In this document: piece after piece, positions 54,433 to 63,853 of the stretch | Layout of the letters: each line of letters begins with the position of its first letter | Numbering within the stretch: position 1 is the first letter of the stretch | DNA from: CAWIUB01 sp963839175 | Lineage (GTDB): Bacteria; Actinomycetota; Actinomycetes; Mycobacteriales; Jatrophihabitantaceae | DNA length: 64,000 nucleotides | Reading direction: 5' to 3' | NCBI GenBank assembly: GCA_963839175.1 | Contig: CAWIUB010000010.1 | Span: forward strand, 1-64,000 | The notes under the pieces: model-generated | What the model was told of the DNA's origin: nothing | The model's input: only the letters and a program-made list of their open reading frames with translations | The model's database searches: none | Position numbers and translations under genes: made by a program

Positions 54433-56430
54433 ATGTCGAGGGCGAGGTGAGCTGGCGGACGCCATCTCTTGCCCTGCCCGATCCGGCCCATCTGCCAACG
54501 CTTTCGGCGCTGGCCGCCATCGCGTCGTTGCAACTGTTCGTGCAGCGCGCGTCGGCGGTGGCGCCCGGGTTCTCGCTCACCGTCGACAACGCCGGCGCGG
54601 TGGCGGAGGTCTGCTATCGCCTCGACGGGATGCCGCTAGCGCTAGAGCTCGCGGCGGCATGCGTCCCGGTGCTCTCGCCCCAGCAGATCGCCGCCCGCCT
54701 CGGCGACGCCCTTGCGCTGCTTAGCCGCGGCCACCGGACGACGATCACACGGCAGCAGACACTCGCAGCCACCCTGGCCTGGAGCCATAACCTGCTGGCC
54801 GACGACGAGCAGGTGTTGTTCCGACGGTTGGCCGTCTTCGCCGGATCGTTCACGCTGGAGGCTGTCGACGGAGTGTGCGCGGACGACCCCGAGCAGCCGC
54901 AGGTGTTCGGGGCTCTCGGCCGGCTCGTCGACACGTCGCTCGTGGTTGCGGACTTGCGTGGCGACATCACGCGCTACCGACTGCTCGAGACGGTGCGGCA
55001 GTATGCCACCGAGAAGCTGCGCGCCGCGGGCGAGGAAGCGACGATCCGAGCCCGGCACTGCGCCTGGTACGTCGAATTCCTGAGGCCCGCGACCCGGAGG
55101 TATCGACAGGGGTTATCCAGGTCGTGCCTGCGAGCCTTGACGTCGAGCACGACAATCTGCGCGGGGCGTTGGCCTGGGCGTTAGCACGCGAGCCACCGGT
55201 GGCATTGCGCCTTGCGGTCGCGCTCTGGCGATACTGGCTGGTGCGGGGCCACTTCGCCGAAGGCCGCCGATGGCTGGAGGAAGTGCTCGCCGCCGTCCAG
55301 GAGCCATCGGTTCTGCGGGCCCGCGCGTTGCTGGCTCTCGCGGTCTTCGATGCGCGCCTCGGCACCTGCCAACGGTTGGCCGAGATCGGCGCTGAAACGG
55401 TCACCGCGCAGCGCGCCCAGCATGATCGCACCGGCCTTGCACTCGCGCTACACGCGGACGGGGTGCTCGCCTACATGCGCGGCGAATGGACCGAGTCCCT
55501 GGAACGCAGCATGGAGGCCCGGGAAGTGGCCCGCGACGTCGAGGAGGTCGAAGCGTCCACCGCGCACCTGGAGGCGATGGTGCTGCTGGGCCGGGGCGAG
55601 TTGGCGGCTGCGCGAGTGGCGTTCGAACGTGCGCGTGCGGCGCTCGCCAAAGTGCCGTCGCGGCGACCGTTCTTTACCGCTCTGATGCTCGGCTTTGCTG
55701 TCGATGGCGCCGAGCAGGCCATCCCAAGGCTGTACTTCGAAGAGACAGTCCTGCTCGGGCCGCGGGTGAGTGCCGAACAGGCTCAGGGCTATGTGATATG
55801 CAACTTGGCGTCCCTCGCCCGGCTCGCCGGCGACCTCGACACGGCACGCATGCTCGCTGACGAAGCTATCTCGGTATTCACGGCGCTGGGTGACCGCACG
55901 GCGAAGCGCTGGCAACCAATTACCTGGGCTGCGTGCACCGGGTGCGGGCCGAGCACGACGCCGGCCGGGCGGCCTTCGAGCACAGTCTGCGGCTCCGGCA
56001 CGCCATCGGCGACCGGCGCGCGATCGGTCTCACGGTGGGCAACCTCGGGGTACTCATCGCCGCCGATGGAGACCCCGCACACGGAATCGCGCTGCTGCAG
56101 CAGGCGCTGGCCGGGTTCCGCGAGACGGAGGACGCGCCGGGACGGGTTGCTGCCAGCCTCACAATGGCAAGCGTGCACGCGGAGGCGGGCGACTACCACG
56201 CCGCGCAGCGCCTGTTGCCGGACGCCCTGGTGGAGTCCGGGCAGATCCCCGGCAACCACCGCGCGACCGCTTGGGCTTACGCCATGCTCAGCGACGTCTA
56301 CCGCCGAAGCGATCAGCTCGGCGAGGCCGCCGAGGCGCTGGGCCAGGCCCGCGATCGGTTCCGGGCCCTGGGTGCGGTCGATGGCACTGCGTTCGTTCGC
56401 GCCGTGACCACGACGGCAACGTCGCGCTAA
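54433..56430 (+). pseudogene. NB-ARC/AfsR-like regulator, beheaded by ISL3 and frameshifted
   Basis: The sequence begins directly after the ISL3 right end. The first frame has the later half of an NB-ARC-type ATPase: AEVCYRLDGMPLALELAAAC, TLAATLAWSHNLLADDEQVL, RYRLLETVRQYATEKL. After ~55100 the TPR-like part continues in a second frame (EHDNLRGALAWALAREPPVA ...), and after ~55910 in a third (HAIGDRRAIGLTVGNLGVLI ... to 56430). The Walker A domain and any HTH are gone. It is a relative of the regulator at 42852-45707. Confidence 0.82.
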
Positions 56431-56499
56431 GCGCTGCTAAGCGGTTGCGAAGCCGCGGCTCGTAACGTCGGCCCCGATCTCGACAACCGAGGAGGGGCG

Positions 56500-57945
56500 A
56501 TGACGACGACAGAAGCGCCGAAGGTGGTGGGCGAAGCCACGGTGGGCGAGCTGCAGGCTGCGGTGCGCGGTGAGGTGATCCGACCTGGTGACAGCGGCTA
56601 TGCCGAGGCACGGGTGGTGTGGAATGCCGCCCACGACAAGCATCCGGCGATGGTCATTCGCTGCACGGGCACCGCTGATGTGATCAAGGGGGTGGAGTTC
56701 GCCCGCAGTCAGGGGTTGCTGCTCGCGGTACGCGGCGGCGCGCACAGCATCGCCGGGTTCTCCACCTGCGACGGTGGAGTAGTCCTCGACCTATCGCAAA
56801 TGAAGGCCGTTACCGTGGACCCGCACCGTCGCCGCGCCGTCGCGCAGGGCGGGGCCACCTGGGCCGACTTCGACCACGAGACCCAGGCCTTCGGGCTCGC
56901 GGTCACCGGCGGGCTGGTCTCCACCACCGGCATCGGCGGCTTCACTCTCGGCGGTGGCATCGGCTGGCTGCTGCGCCGGCACGGCCTGACCTGCGACAGC
57001 CTCGTCGCCGCGGAGGTGGTGCTTGCTGACGGGCGGCTGGTCCATGCCAGCGCCGATGAGCACAGCGACTTGTTCTGGGGGTTGCGCGGGGGCGGCAGCA
57101 ACTTCGGCGTCGTCACCGCGATGGAGTACGCGCTGCATCCGGTGGGCCCCACCGTCCTCGGCGGATTAGTGTTCTTCCCTGGCGAGGCCGCCAAGGACGT
57201 CCTGACCGGGTGGCGGGACCTCACCGCCTCGATGCCCGACGAGCTGACGTCGTTGGTCGATCTCACCACCGCACCCCCTGTCCCGTTCCTGCCGAAGTCG
57301 GTGCACGGCAAGCCCATCGTGGCCGTCGGCGCGGTCTACTGCGGTCCGCTGGACCGCGGCGAGGACGTGGTGCGGCCGCTGCGCACACTTGCCGACCCGA
57401 TCCTCGACCACCTGGGAGCCGTTCCCTATGTCGCAATGCAGCAGGCGCTCGACCCGCTATGGCAGGCCGGCGCGCACAACTACTTCACCTCAGCGATGCT
57501 GGACAGCCTTCCCGACAGCGCGGTCGACGAGCTCATTGCCAGGTGGTCGGCCAAACCGACGCCACAAAGCGAGCTCCACATCCACCACGCCGGCGGCGCC
57601 ATGGCACGCGTACCCGCGGCGGAGACGGCCTTCGCGCAGCGCAGCTCGCCGTACATCCTCAACGTGATCGCCAGGTCGGTCGACGGTGCAGGGTTCGCCA
57701 GCGATGTGTCGTGGGCCAGGGACGCCCGTGCGGCGCTGGCGTCGTATGGACCGGACACGATGTATGTCAACTTCACCGGCGAGGCGGGCGAAGACAAGGT
57801 CCGCGCGTCCTATCCGCCGGAGACCTACGCCAGGCTGGTCGAGATCAAGGATCGTTACGACCCGACGAACGTCTTCCGGCTGAACCAGAACATCCCACCC
57901 AGCCAGTCGTCCGGGGCGTCGCCAGCCCCCATCTCCGCGAACTGA
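56500..57945 (+). CDS. BBE-type FAD-linked oxidase (second copy)
   Basis: A 481-residue PCMH/BBE oxidoreductase related to the one at 31679-33058. LLLAVRGGAHSIAGF gives His82 as the expected covalent FAD residue. GGATWADFDHETQAFGLAVT and TTGIGGFTLGGGIGWLLRR complete the FAD site, without a second covalent Cys. The C-terminal substrate domain ends SYPPETYARLVEIKDRYDPT and FRLNQNIPP. GAGGAGGGG precedes the ATG. No shared palindrome is seen upstream. Substrate unknown. Confidence 0.88.
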   Translation: MTTTEAPKVVGEATVGELQAAVRGEVIRPGDSGYAEARVVWNAAHDKHPAMVIRCTGTADVIKGVEFARSQGLLLAVRGGAHSIAGFSTCDGGVVLDLSQMKAVTVDPHRRRAVAQGGATWADFDHETQAFGLAVTGGLVSTTGIGGFTLGGGIGWLLRRHGLTCDSLVAAEVVLADGRLVHASADEHSDLFWGLRGGGSNFGVVTAMEYALHPVGPTVLGGLVFFPGEAAKDVLTGWRDLTASMPDELTSLVDLTTAPPVPFLPKSVHGKPIVAVGAVYCGPLDRGEDVVRPLRTLADPILDHLGAVPYVAMQQALDPLWQAGAHNYFTSAMLDSLPDSAVDELIARWSAKPTPQSELHIHHAGGAMARVPAAETAFAQRSSPYILNVIARSVDGAGFASDVSWARDARAALASYGPDTMYVNFTGEAGEDKVRASYPPETYARLVEIKDRYDPTNVFRLNQNIPPSQSSGASPAPISAN

Positions 57946-58028
57946 GAGCGCCGACTGCGTCGAGGGGTCGCAGCCGGTACCACGGCATCAATCGTGTCCA
58001 CGATCAAGAGGATCAACGGAGGAATGAC

Positions 58029-58563
58029 ATGTACCGACTCAGATGGCTTGCTGCCGCCACGGCCCGCGCTCGCGGCCGCGGTACTGCCGGCCGGGACCGC
58101 GTACGCGGGCAGCGGCGGGCAGCTGCGAATCGAGAAATCCTGGTACAACGGCCACGAGGTCACCTTCTTGCAGCCATCGCTGTTCAGCGCGAAGCCTAAT
58201 GGCGGCGTCTTGGCCTGCTTCGGACTTGGTCCCGACCTGTCGGGCATCAGCAGACCCACTCAACCGCTGTACGTCATCTTCGACAACACCGCGACCCAGG
58301 ATCACTGCGACGGCCAGCCAGACGTCTTGCGTCACGACCACGTGCTCCCCGTCGCGCCGGGCGATCAGGGTTACACCGGGGCGTGGACGCTCGTCCTGCT
58401 CGTCGAGGCGACCCCCGGGAGCGTCGATCTCGCAGCCACTCCGGTCACGTCGGCGGCGCAAGTGCGAGCCGCACTCAATGCCGGCACTCTGCTTGACGTG
58501 ACGTCGGCCCTGGCGCCGGGACCGCCCGTCACAATGGTTGCACCAGTGATCGGGGGTAGCTGA
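58029..58563 (+). pseudogene. Exported protein with a frameshift in its signal peptide
   Basis: GGAGGA is correctly spaced for the ATG at 58029, which begins a signal-like MYRLRWLAAATA. The rest of a signal (ALAAAVLPAGTAYAG) and the mature protein (SGGQLRIEKSWYNGHEV, NGGVLACFGLGPDLSG, FDNTATQDHCDGQPDV, GAWTLVLLVEATPGSVDL) lie in another frame. One base has been gained or lost near 58055-58075. The mature part is intact to the stop at 58563. I do not recognise its function. Confidence 0.6.
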
Positions 58564-58593
58564 CAACAGTCCGACGGCCGATGACCGCCTGGT

Positions 58594-59466
58594 TCACCCG
58601 CCCGCGCAGGACGGCACGGTGGTGCCGATGAAGTCCGCGACGACCTCGGCGAACCCGTCTGCATAGCGGCGATGCGGCTCATGGCTCTTGCCGGGGAACA
58701 GCTGGAGGCGACTGCTCGGCAAGTGCCGGTGCAGGTCGTAGGCGTGACTGACCGGGATGACGTGGTCCTGTTCGGACCAGATGATCAGTGTGGGGTTGTG
58801 GTCCGCGACATAGCGCATCTCGATCATCGACCCACGCTGGCCGGAGGGCCGGATCACCGACCGCAGGGTGGCGAAGAATGCCCCTTGTCCGGCAGGTGTC
58901 ACGAGCGTGCGCCCTGCGCGGCGCAGGTTGACGAGGTTCTCCGGGGTGAGCCGCAGCGTGCGATGCAGCCGCGGTGCCCGGTACAGCGGGGCTGTGCGCG
59001 CGTTGACGAGCATCCGAAGTATCGGCGGCGCGATCGGCAGCGCCGCGGCCCGCAACGCGACGTGCACCTGCTTGCCCAGCCCGCCACTCGACACAAGAAC
59101 CAAACGTTCGGCATAGCGCGGGTAGTGGAACGCGAAGTGCATCGCGATCGCCCCACCCAGCGAATGGCCCACCAGCGTGGCGCTGCGAATCTCCAGGGCG
59201 CCCATCATGTCGTGCAGGCTGCGCGCGAATCCGTCGAGCGAGTAGCCGCCGGCCGCCGGCTTGTCCGATTCGCCGTGTCCGAGAAGGTCCGGGGCGACCA
59301 CATGCAGGCCACGCTGTGCCAACGGCACGATGGCCGGTTGCCATGTGCCGCTGTCCGAGGCGAGCCCGTGCAGCAGGATCACCGCCGGGCCGTCAGGTGG
59401 TCCAGCTTCGCGGACGACGAGCCGATGCCCGGCCTGCGTGACCGTCTGGCGACGGACCTCTACCAC
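58594..59466 (-). CDS. Alpha/beta-hydrolase
   Basis: A 290-residue alpha/beta-hydrolase with complete family marks. It has the oxyanion strand VILLHGLASDSGTW, VVAPDLLGHGESDKP, the nucleophile elbow LVGHSLGGAIAMH (Ser in GHSLG), the Asp region TLIIWSEQDHVIPVSHA, and the His in LFPGKSHEPHRRY. It resembles epoxide-hydrolase/lipase-like members of unknown substrate. Start ATG at 59466. Convergent with the exported-protein gene. Confidence 0.86.
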   Translation of the reverse strand: MVEVRRQTVTQAGHRLVVREAGPPDGPAVILLHGLASDSGTWQPAIVPLAQRGLHVVAPDLLGHGESDKPAAGGYSLDGFARSLHDMMGALEIRSATLVGHSLGGAIAMHFAFHYPRYAERLVLVSSGGLGKQVHVALRAAALPIAPPILRMLVNARTAPLYRAPRLHRTLRLTPENLVNLRRAGRTLVTPAGQGAFFATLRSVIRPSGQRGSMIEMRYVADHNPTLIIWSEQDHVIPVSHAYDLHRHLPSSRLQLFPGKSHEPHRRYADGFAEVVADFIGTTVPSCAGG

Positions 59467-59558
59467 CCGCTGGACCCTACGTCACCCCCAGGCGGCCGCG
59501 CGCGTCAGTGCAGGCAGCCAAGCACGGGATCACGAGCACCGGAACCTGGCGCATCCGC

Positions 59559-59781
59559 TCACCCAGCCACGCCACGCTGGCGCCGTTGTTCCTGGTCGGT
59601 GACCACCGGCCAGTGCCAGCCCTGCCGGTTCGAGCCGGACGGTGCCTGCAGCGCGATCTGCACGCACTCGCGGATCAGCTCGGTCTGCACCGAACGGGTC
59701 AGGTCCAGGCGCCGGCGCACCGAACGGGTGGTCATCAGGAGTTCGTCCGGCGTCAGCCCAGCAGTCGTCATGCCAGGCATC
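59559..59781 (-). pseudogene. Nitroreductase-family protein, N-terminal stub
   Basis: About 70 residues remain: AGLTPDELLMTTRSVRRRLD, ELIRECVQIALQAPSGSNRQ and GWHWPVVTDQEQR. These match the first FMN-binding part of nitroreductases (S-x-R-x ... APSGSNRQ.W), which are ~200 residues. The frame then runs into the 5' flank of the alpha/beta-hydrolase gene. Confidence 0.7.
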
Positions 59782-59877
59782 GTGCCAGCGGCGCATCCCG
59801 ACGTATCACGACCGGTAGCCGGTGCTCCAGGTTCACAACAGTCCGGTCGGCGGACGTCCACACGCTGGAGGCACGAC

Positions 59878-60693
59878 ATGGCCAAGACAACGACGCAGCG
59901 CAAGCTCGGCCGCTACGGCTGGGTACCGGACCTGCCCGACGCTCGGGACCACGTCTACAGCGTGGCGCGCCCGGCGATCGCCGCCCTTCCGACGGCGGTC
60001 GACCTGACCGACCACTGCCCACCGGTCCACGACCAGGGTCGGATCGGCAGCTGCACCGCAAACGCGATCGCAGCCGCGTTCGAGTTCGATCTGATGAAGC
60101 AGGGCCTGGCCGACTTCACCCCGTCGCGGCTATTCATCTACTACAACGAACGAGCGATGGAAGGCCACGTCGCTTACGACTCCGGGGCCATGATCCGCGA
60201 TGGCGTCAAGAGCGTAAAGAAGCTCGGCGTCTGCTCGGAAGCTGACTGGCCATACGACGACACTCCCGCGACCTCGGATGGTGGACCATTCCCGCCCGGA
60301 GCACACGACGGCCAGCGGCCTCCGGCGGACGACTACGTCAAGGCGTTGCAGAATCGGGTGACGTCCTACCAGCGCATCAGCCGGGACCTCGACCATCAGC
60401 GCGCCTGCCTCGCGGCCGGGTACCCGTTCGTCTTCGGCTTCACGGTCTACGAGAGCTTCGAGAGCCACGACGTCGCGACCACCGGCGTGGTGCCGATGCC
60501 CGGCCCCGGCGAGAGCGTGCTAGGCGGCCACGCCGTCCTGGCGGTCGGCTACAACGACGCGGACCAGCGCTACATCGTGCGCAACTCGTGGGGTACGGGC
60601 TGGGGGCAGAAGGGCTACTTCACCATGCCGTACGCATACCTGACCGACCACGGCCTGTCGTCGGACTTCTGGACGATCAACACCGTGACCTGA
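59878..60693 (+). CDS. Papain-like (C1A) cysteine peptidase
   Basis: A 271-residue bacterial C1A peptidase. The opening KLGRYGWVPDLPDARDH is typical of prokaryotic members. The oxyanion Gln53 and catalytic Cys59 are in HDQGRIGSCTANAIA, His218 in GGHAVLAVGYND, and Asn236 in VRNSWGTGWGQKGYF. There is no signal peptide and no inhibitory pro-domain, so it is probably cytoplasmic or released by another route. CTGGAGG precedes the ATG. Unlike most proteolytic enzymes in the window it is complete and stands alone. Confidence 0.88.
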   Translation: MAKTTTQRKLGRYGWVPDLPDARDHVYSVARPAIAALPTAVDLTDHCPPVHDQGRIGSCTANAIAAAFEFDLMKQGLADFTPSRLFIYYNERAMEGHVAYDSGAMIRDGVKSVKKLGVCSEADWPYDDTPATSDGGPFPPGAHDGQRPPADDYVKALQNRVTSYQRISRDLDHQRACLAAGYPFVFGFTVYESFESHDVATTGVVPMPGPGESVLGGHAVLAVGYNDADQRYIVRNSWGTGWGQKGYFTMPYAYLTDHGLSSDFWTINTVT

Positions 60694-60978
60694 TCGCCAA
60701 TCGGCCGGGTGGCGCCACTGCTCGAACGGAGGGATTCCCGAGTGTGCTGCGTCAAGGAACTGGCACAGTGTGACTTGAAAGTGATTGACGCTGCGCTCCG
60801 CCGACGTGTCCGCGCAGCAACACCGCCACCGTGACGGACTCCCTGCGGGGCCGGACATTTCAGGGTCGCCCGTCAGCAAGGGATCCGCGCCGGCGACAAA
60901 CCAGCGGCATGGGGCTGGTCTTCAGTTCCGCGCGAGGCGCGGGTATGACATCCACCGGGCCCCGAATGAGGAGGCGCC

Positions 60979-61506
60979 ATGATCCGTCCATCGATGGCTG
61001 CGCGCCAGCTCGTGCCCGCAATCGGGGTAACAGTGGCCATTGTCGTGGCCGGTTTCCTCACCAGCGCGCCGGCCGGAGCCGGCACACTCACCAAGGAGAC
61101 CGAGACGTTCGGCCCCGATCCGTACGGCGGCTCGTTCGAATGTGACGGGTTCTCGGCCCACTACGTCGGACACGACCAGGGCACGATCATCACCTGGTTC
61201 GACGCGAACGGCGACCCGGTTCGGCAGCAGGGCAAGATCTCGGCGGTCGAGACCGACATCAATGACACCACCCTCGCCAGCGTCGTCGTGCGTACGCAAC
61301 TCAACGTGCACATCGACTACGTGAGGAACATCCAGACCCTCACCGGAATCCGCGAACTGTCGACCGAACCCGGTCGCGGCGTCGTCATCCAGAGCGTGGG
61401 CAACCGTGTGTCATCAGCATCCGACCCCGACGTGCTGATCGCCGTGCACGGACCGGCCGACGACATCAACCTCGGCGGCGGCTTCTGCGAAGCGCTGAGC
61501 GGCTGA
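60979..61506 (+). CDS. Secreted protein of unknown function
   Basis: A 175-residue ORF with a clear signal peptide (MIRPSMAARQLVPAIGVTVA, hydrophobic IVVAGFLTSAPAGAG). The mature part has two cysteines (FECDGF near the start, GGFCEALSG at the end), possibly a disulphide, and beta-rich composition. GAGGAGG precedes the ATG. I do not recognise a family. Confidence 0.7.
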   Translation: MIRPSMAARQLVPAIGVTVAIVVAGFLTSAPAGAGTLTKETETFGPDPYGGSFECDGFSAHYVGHDQGTIITWFDANGDPVRQQGKISAVETDINDTTLASVVVRTQLNVHIDYVRNIQTLTGIRELSTEPGRGVVIQSVGNRVSSASDPDVLIAVHGPADDINLGGGFCEALSG

Positions 61507-61690
61507 GCGCAGGTACGCGTCACACGGGACGCGGTCGTGGAGGGCTTGGTGGGGTCGGATGGTGTTGTAGATCTGCCGGAAGCGGTTTACTTCGACGGCG
61601 AGGGCATCGCCGTCGTTGATCGGACCCGCGGTAGAGGTGCTCGTATTTGAGGGTGCCGAAGAACCGTTCGGTTTCTACTTCTACAACACG
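61507..61690 (-). pseudogene. IS3-family transposase, C-terminal remnant
   Basis: On the minus strand ETERFFGTLKYEHLYRG is followed, after a frame change, by NDGDALAVEVNRFRQIYNTI and RPHQALHDRVP, the end of an IS3 OrfB integrase. The remainder is missing. Confidence 0.7.
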
Positions 61691-61819
61691 ATCGACGAGG
61701 TGGACCTCGTCGTGAGCGCGCTGGCCGACATCGTCGCACCACGCGTGGCACACAGCGCAGGCAGCCCGGCGACGCGGTAGCCAAAGCAGTTCTTGGCACC
61801 CTGATGCCAGGATGGCGAG

Positions 61820-63166
61820 GTGATCACCGCGGGCCACCGACGGGCCGCAGCGCTGTCTGCGGCCGTCCTGGTGGCGCTGAGCACGGGCTGCGGCACCCGG
61901 TTGCCCAAGTCGGCGTTCTCCAATACCGGCACAGCGGGTCCGAGCGCGAACGGGCAGGGCCCGGACGTCGGGGTCACCGGCAGCCAGATCACGGTCGGCA
62001 TCATGGCCAGCGTCACCGGCCCACTGGGAAGTGGCACGTTCTCGCCACCAATGTACGGGGCACAGGCCTATCTCGATTCGCTCAACGCTCGAGGCGGCGT
62101 CGGCGGCCGCACGATCAAGGTCGTCACATGCGACGACGAGTCCTCCGGCGCGGGCAACCAACGCTGTGCCCATCAGCTGATCGACTCGGCTCACGTGTTC
62201 GCGCTGGCCGCGACCAGCGTGCTGAACTACTCGGGGGCACCGTACGTCAACAGCATGGGCGTGCCCGACGTCGGCGGCGAACCGGTAACCACCGCCTACG
62301 ACCAGTACCCGCACCTGTATTCGATCGACGGCAGTTACGAGCCGCGCAACGGGACGGTCGGCTGGAACGGCAAGATCCCCACCACGACCGAGATCTACCG
62401 CTGGCTACGGCAGAAGCTCGGCGCCCGCACCGCGGCCGTCGTCTATTACAACCAGGTCGACTCGACCCGCTACGCCGGTCAGATCGAACAGGGCCTGCGG
62501 GCCGAGGGGTTCACCGTGGTGCCCGAACAGGTCGATTTCGCCTTGCCCGACTTTGTGTCAGCCGCACTCAACATGAAGGCGCGGCACGTCGACGCCGTCT
62601 TCGACGCCCTGGACAGCGGCGGCAATGGCGCGCTGTGCAAGGCGATCGACGCCCAGGCCGTCCCGATCGAGGCAAAGATCACCACGGTGCAGGGTTGGAA
62701 CGCGCAGGTGCGCAGGGAGTACGCCGACGCGCCGGGCTGCCGTAACAAGCTTTACGCGACCGCCAACGAGCGCAACTACGAAGACGTCTCGATCCCCGTG
62801 GTCAAGCAGTTCCGCGACGACATGGCCCGCTACGTCCCGAACCGGGAGGACCAGCTGTCGATGTGGGAGCTCGAGGGCTGGGCAGCCGCGCAATGGCTGA
62901 CCGACGCCATCAGCTCGTGCGGTGCCGACGTCACGCGGCGATGCGTCGAGGCGTACCTGAACCGCGACACCCTCTACGACGGGCACGGCCTGATCCTGCC
63001 GACCGGCTTCACGCCCGAGCCGACCCCGCCGAAGACCAGACGGGAGTGCGTCAACGCGGCGCGCTGGCAGGACTCGGCGAACGGCGGCCGGGGCGGTTGG
63101 GTCACTCAGGTGCCGGACATGACCACCAACTGCTTCGATGTGCCCGTGCTCCTCACTATGCCCTGA
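61820..63166 (+). CDS. Substrate-binding lipoprotein of an ABC importer (LivK-like)
   Basis: A 448-residue periplasmic-binding-protein-fold lipoprotein. The signal ends in VALSTGC, with Cys24 as the lipidated residue. It is followed by VTGSQITVGIMASVTGPLGS, YGAQAYLDSLNARGGVGGRT and KVVTCDDESS, typical of branched-chain amino-acid/amide-binding proteins. The GTG at 61820 gives a proper signal; no better start is seen. It converges with livF/livG-like genes, so it may be the binding partner of that importer although on the other strand. The ligand cannot be named. Confidence 0.85.
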   Translation: MITAGHRRAAALSAAVLVALSTGCGTRLPKSAFSNTGTAGPSANGQGPDVGVTGSQITVGIMASVTGPLGSGTFSPPMYGAQAYLDSLNARGGVGGRTIKVVTCDDESSGAGNQRCAHQLIDSAHVFALAATSVLNYSGAPYVNSMGVPDVGGEPVTTAYDQYPHLYSIDGSYEPRNGTVGWNGKIPTTTEIYRWLRQKLGARTAAVVYYNQVDSTRYAGQIEQGLRAEGFTVVPEQVDFALPDFVSAALNMKARHVDAVFDALDSGGNGALCKAIDAQAVPIEAKITTVQGWNAQVRREYADAPGCRNKLYATANERNYEDVSIPVVKQFRDDMARYVPNREDQLSMWELEGWAAAQWLTDAISSCGADVTRRCVEAYLNRDTLYDGHGLILPTGFTPEPTPPKTRRECVNAARWQDSANGGRGGWVTQVPDMTTNCFDVPVLLTMP

Positions 63167-63169
63167 GCG

Positions 63170-63853
63170 TCACGGGGCAGCCTCGCTCACCAGGTCGGCG
63201 GGTTCGCCGGCGAACGCCACAGCGCCGCGCCGCAGCACGTAGACGACGTCCGCGAGCTCGAGCGCAGAGTCGGTGTCCTGGTCGACCACGACCACCGCCC
63301 GATCGTCCCCACCGGTCCCCCGCAGCGCCCGCAACAGCCGGTACAGCTCACCTACGACCGGACGCGCCAGGCCACGGCTCAGCTCGTCGACGAGCAGCAT
63401 CCGGAACGGCTGGAGCAGCGCACGAGACAGTGCGAGCATCTGCTGCTCACCTCCGGAGAGCGTCCCGGCACGTTGTGGCCGGCGCCGCTCGAGGATCGGC
63501 AGCGCCGCGAACACGGCCGCGAAGTCCGCCGAGCCGCTGCCGGCGAACAGTCGCAGGTTCTCCTCGACCGTCAGCTGGGGGAAGATGCTGCGCTCGTCCG
63601 GGATGAGCAGCAGACCGGCGCGGGCCCGCTGGTACGGCGCCAGTTTGCCGAGGTCGCGGCCGAAGACGGAAATCACCCCGCTGGTCGGCCGCAGGAGGCC
63701 GGATAGCGTGCGCAGCAAGGTCGTCTTGCCAGCCCCGTTGCGGCCGAGCACCGCAGTGACCCGGCTGGCCGGGACATCCAGGTCGATGCCGTGCAGCACC
63801 TCGACCGGGCCATAGCCCGCGCGCAGGCCACGCGTCGCGAGCGCGATGGTCAC
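63170..63853 (-). CDS. livF: LivF-like ABC transporter ATP-binding protein
   Basis: A 227-residue ATPase of the branched-chain amino-acid (HAAT) importer type. Walker A GRNGAGKTT, the HAAT-specific LLIPDERSIFPQLTVEENL (LivF signature), ABC signature LSGGEQQML and Walker B MLLVDELSRGLA are visible. The D-loop has SRGLA instead of the usual SLGLA. The GTG start overlaps the end of the LivG-like gene (GTGA), showing coupling. Confidence 0.87.
   Translation of the reverse strand: MTIALATRGLRAGYGPVEVLHGIDLDVPASRVTAVLGRNGAGKTTLLRTLSGLLRPTSGVISVFGRDLGKLAPYQRARAGLLLIPDERSIFPQLTVEENLRLFAGSGSADFAAVFAALPILERRRPQRAGTLSGGEQQMLALSRALLQPFRMLLVDELSRGLARPVVGELYRLLRALRGTGGDDRAVVVVDQDTDSALELADVVYVLRRGAVAFAGEPADLVSEAAP

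Noticed and set aside
58672..59877. In-frame upstream extension of the papain-like peptidase to 673 residues
   Set aside because: The extension is antisense to the alpha/beta-hydrolase gene; the ATG at 59878 has a good ribosome-binding site and gives family length.
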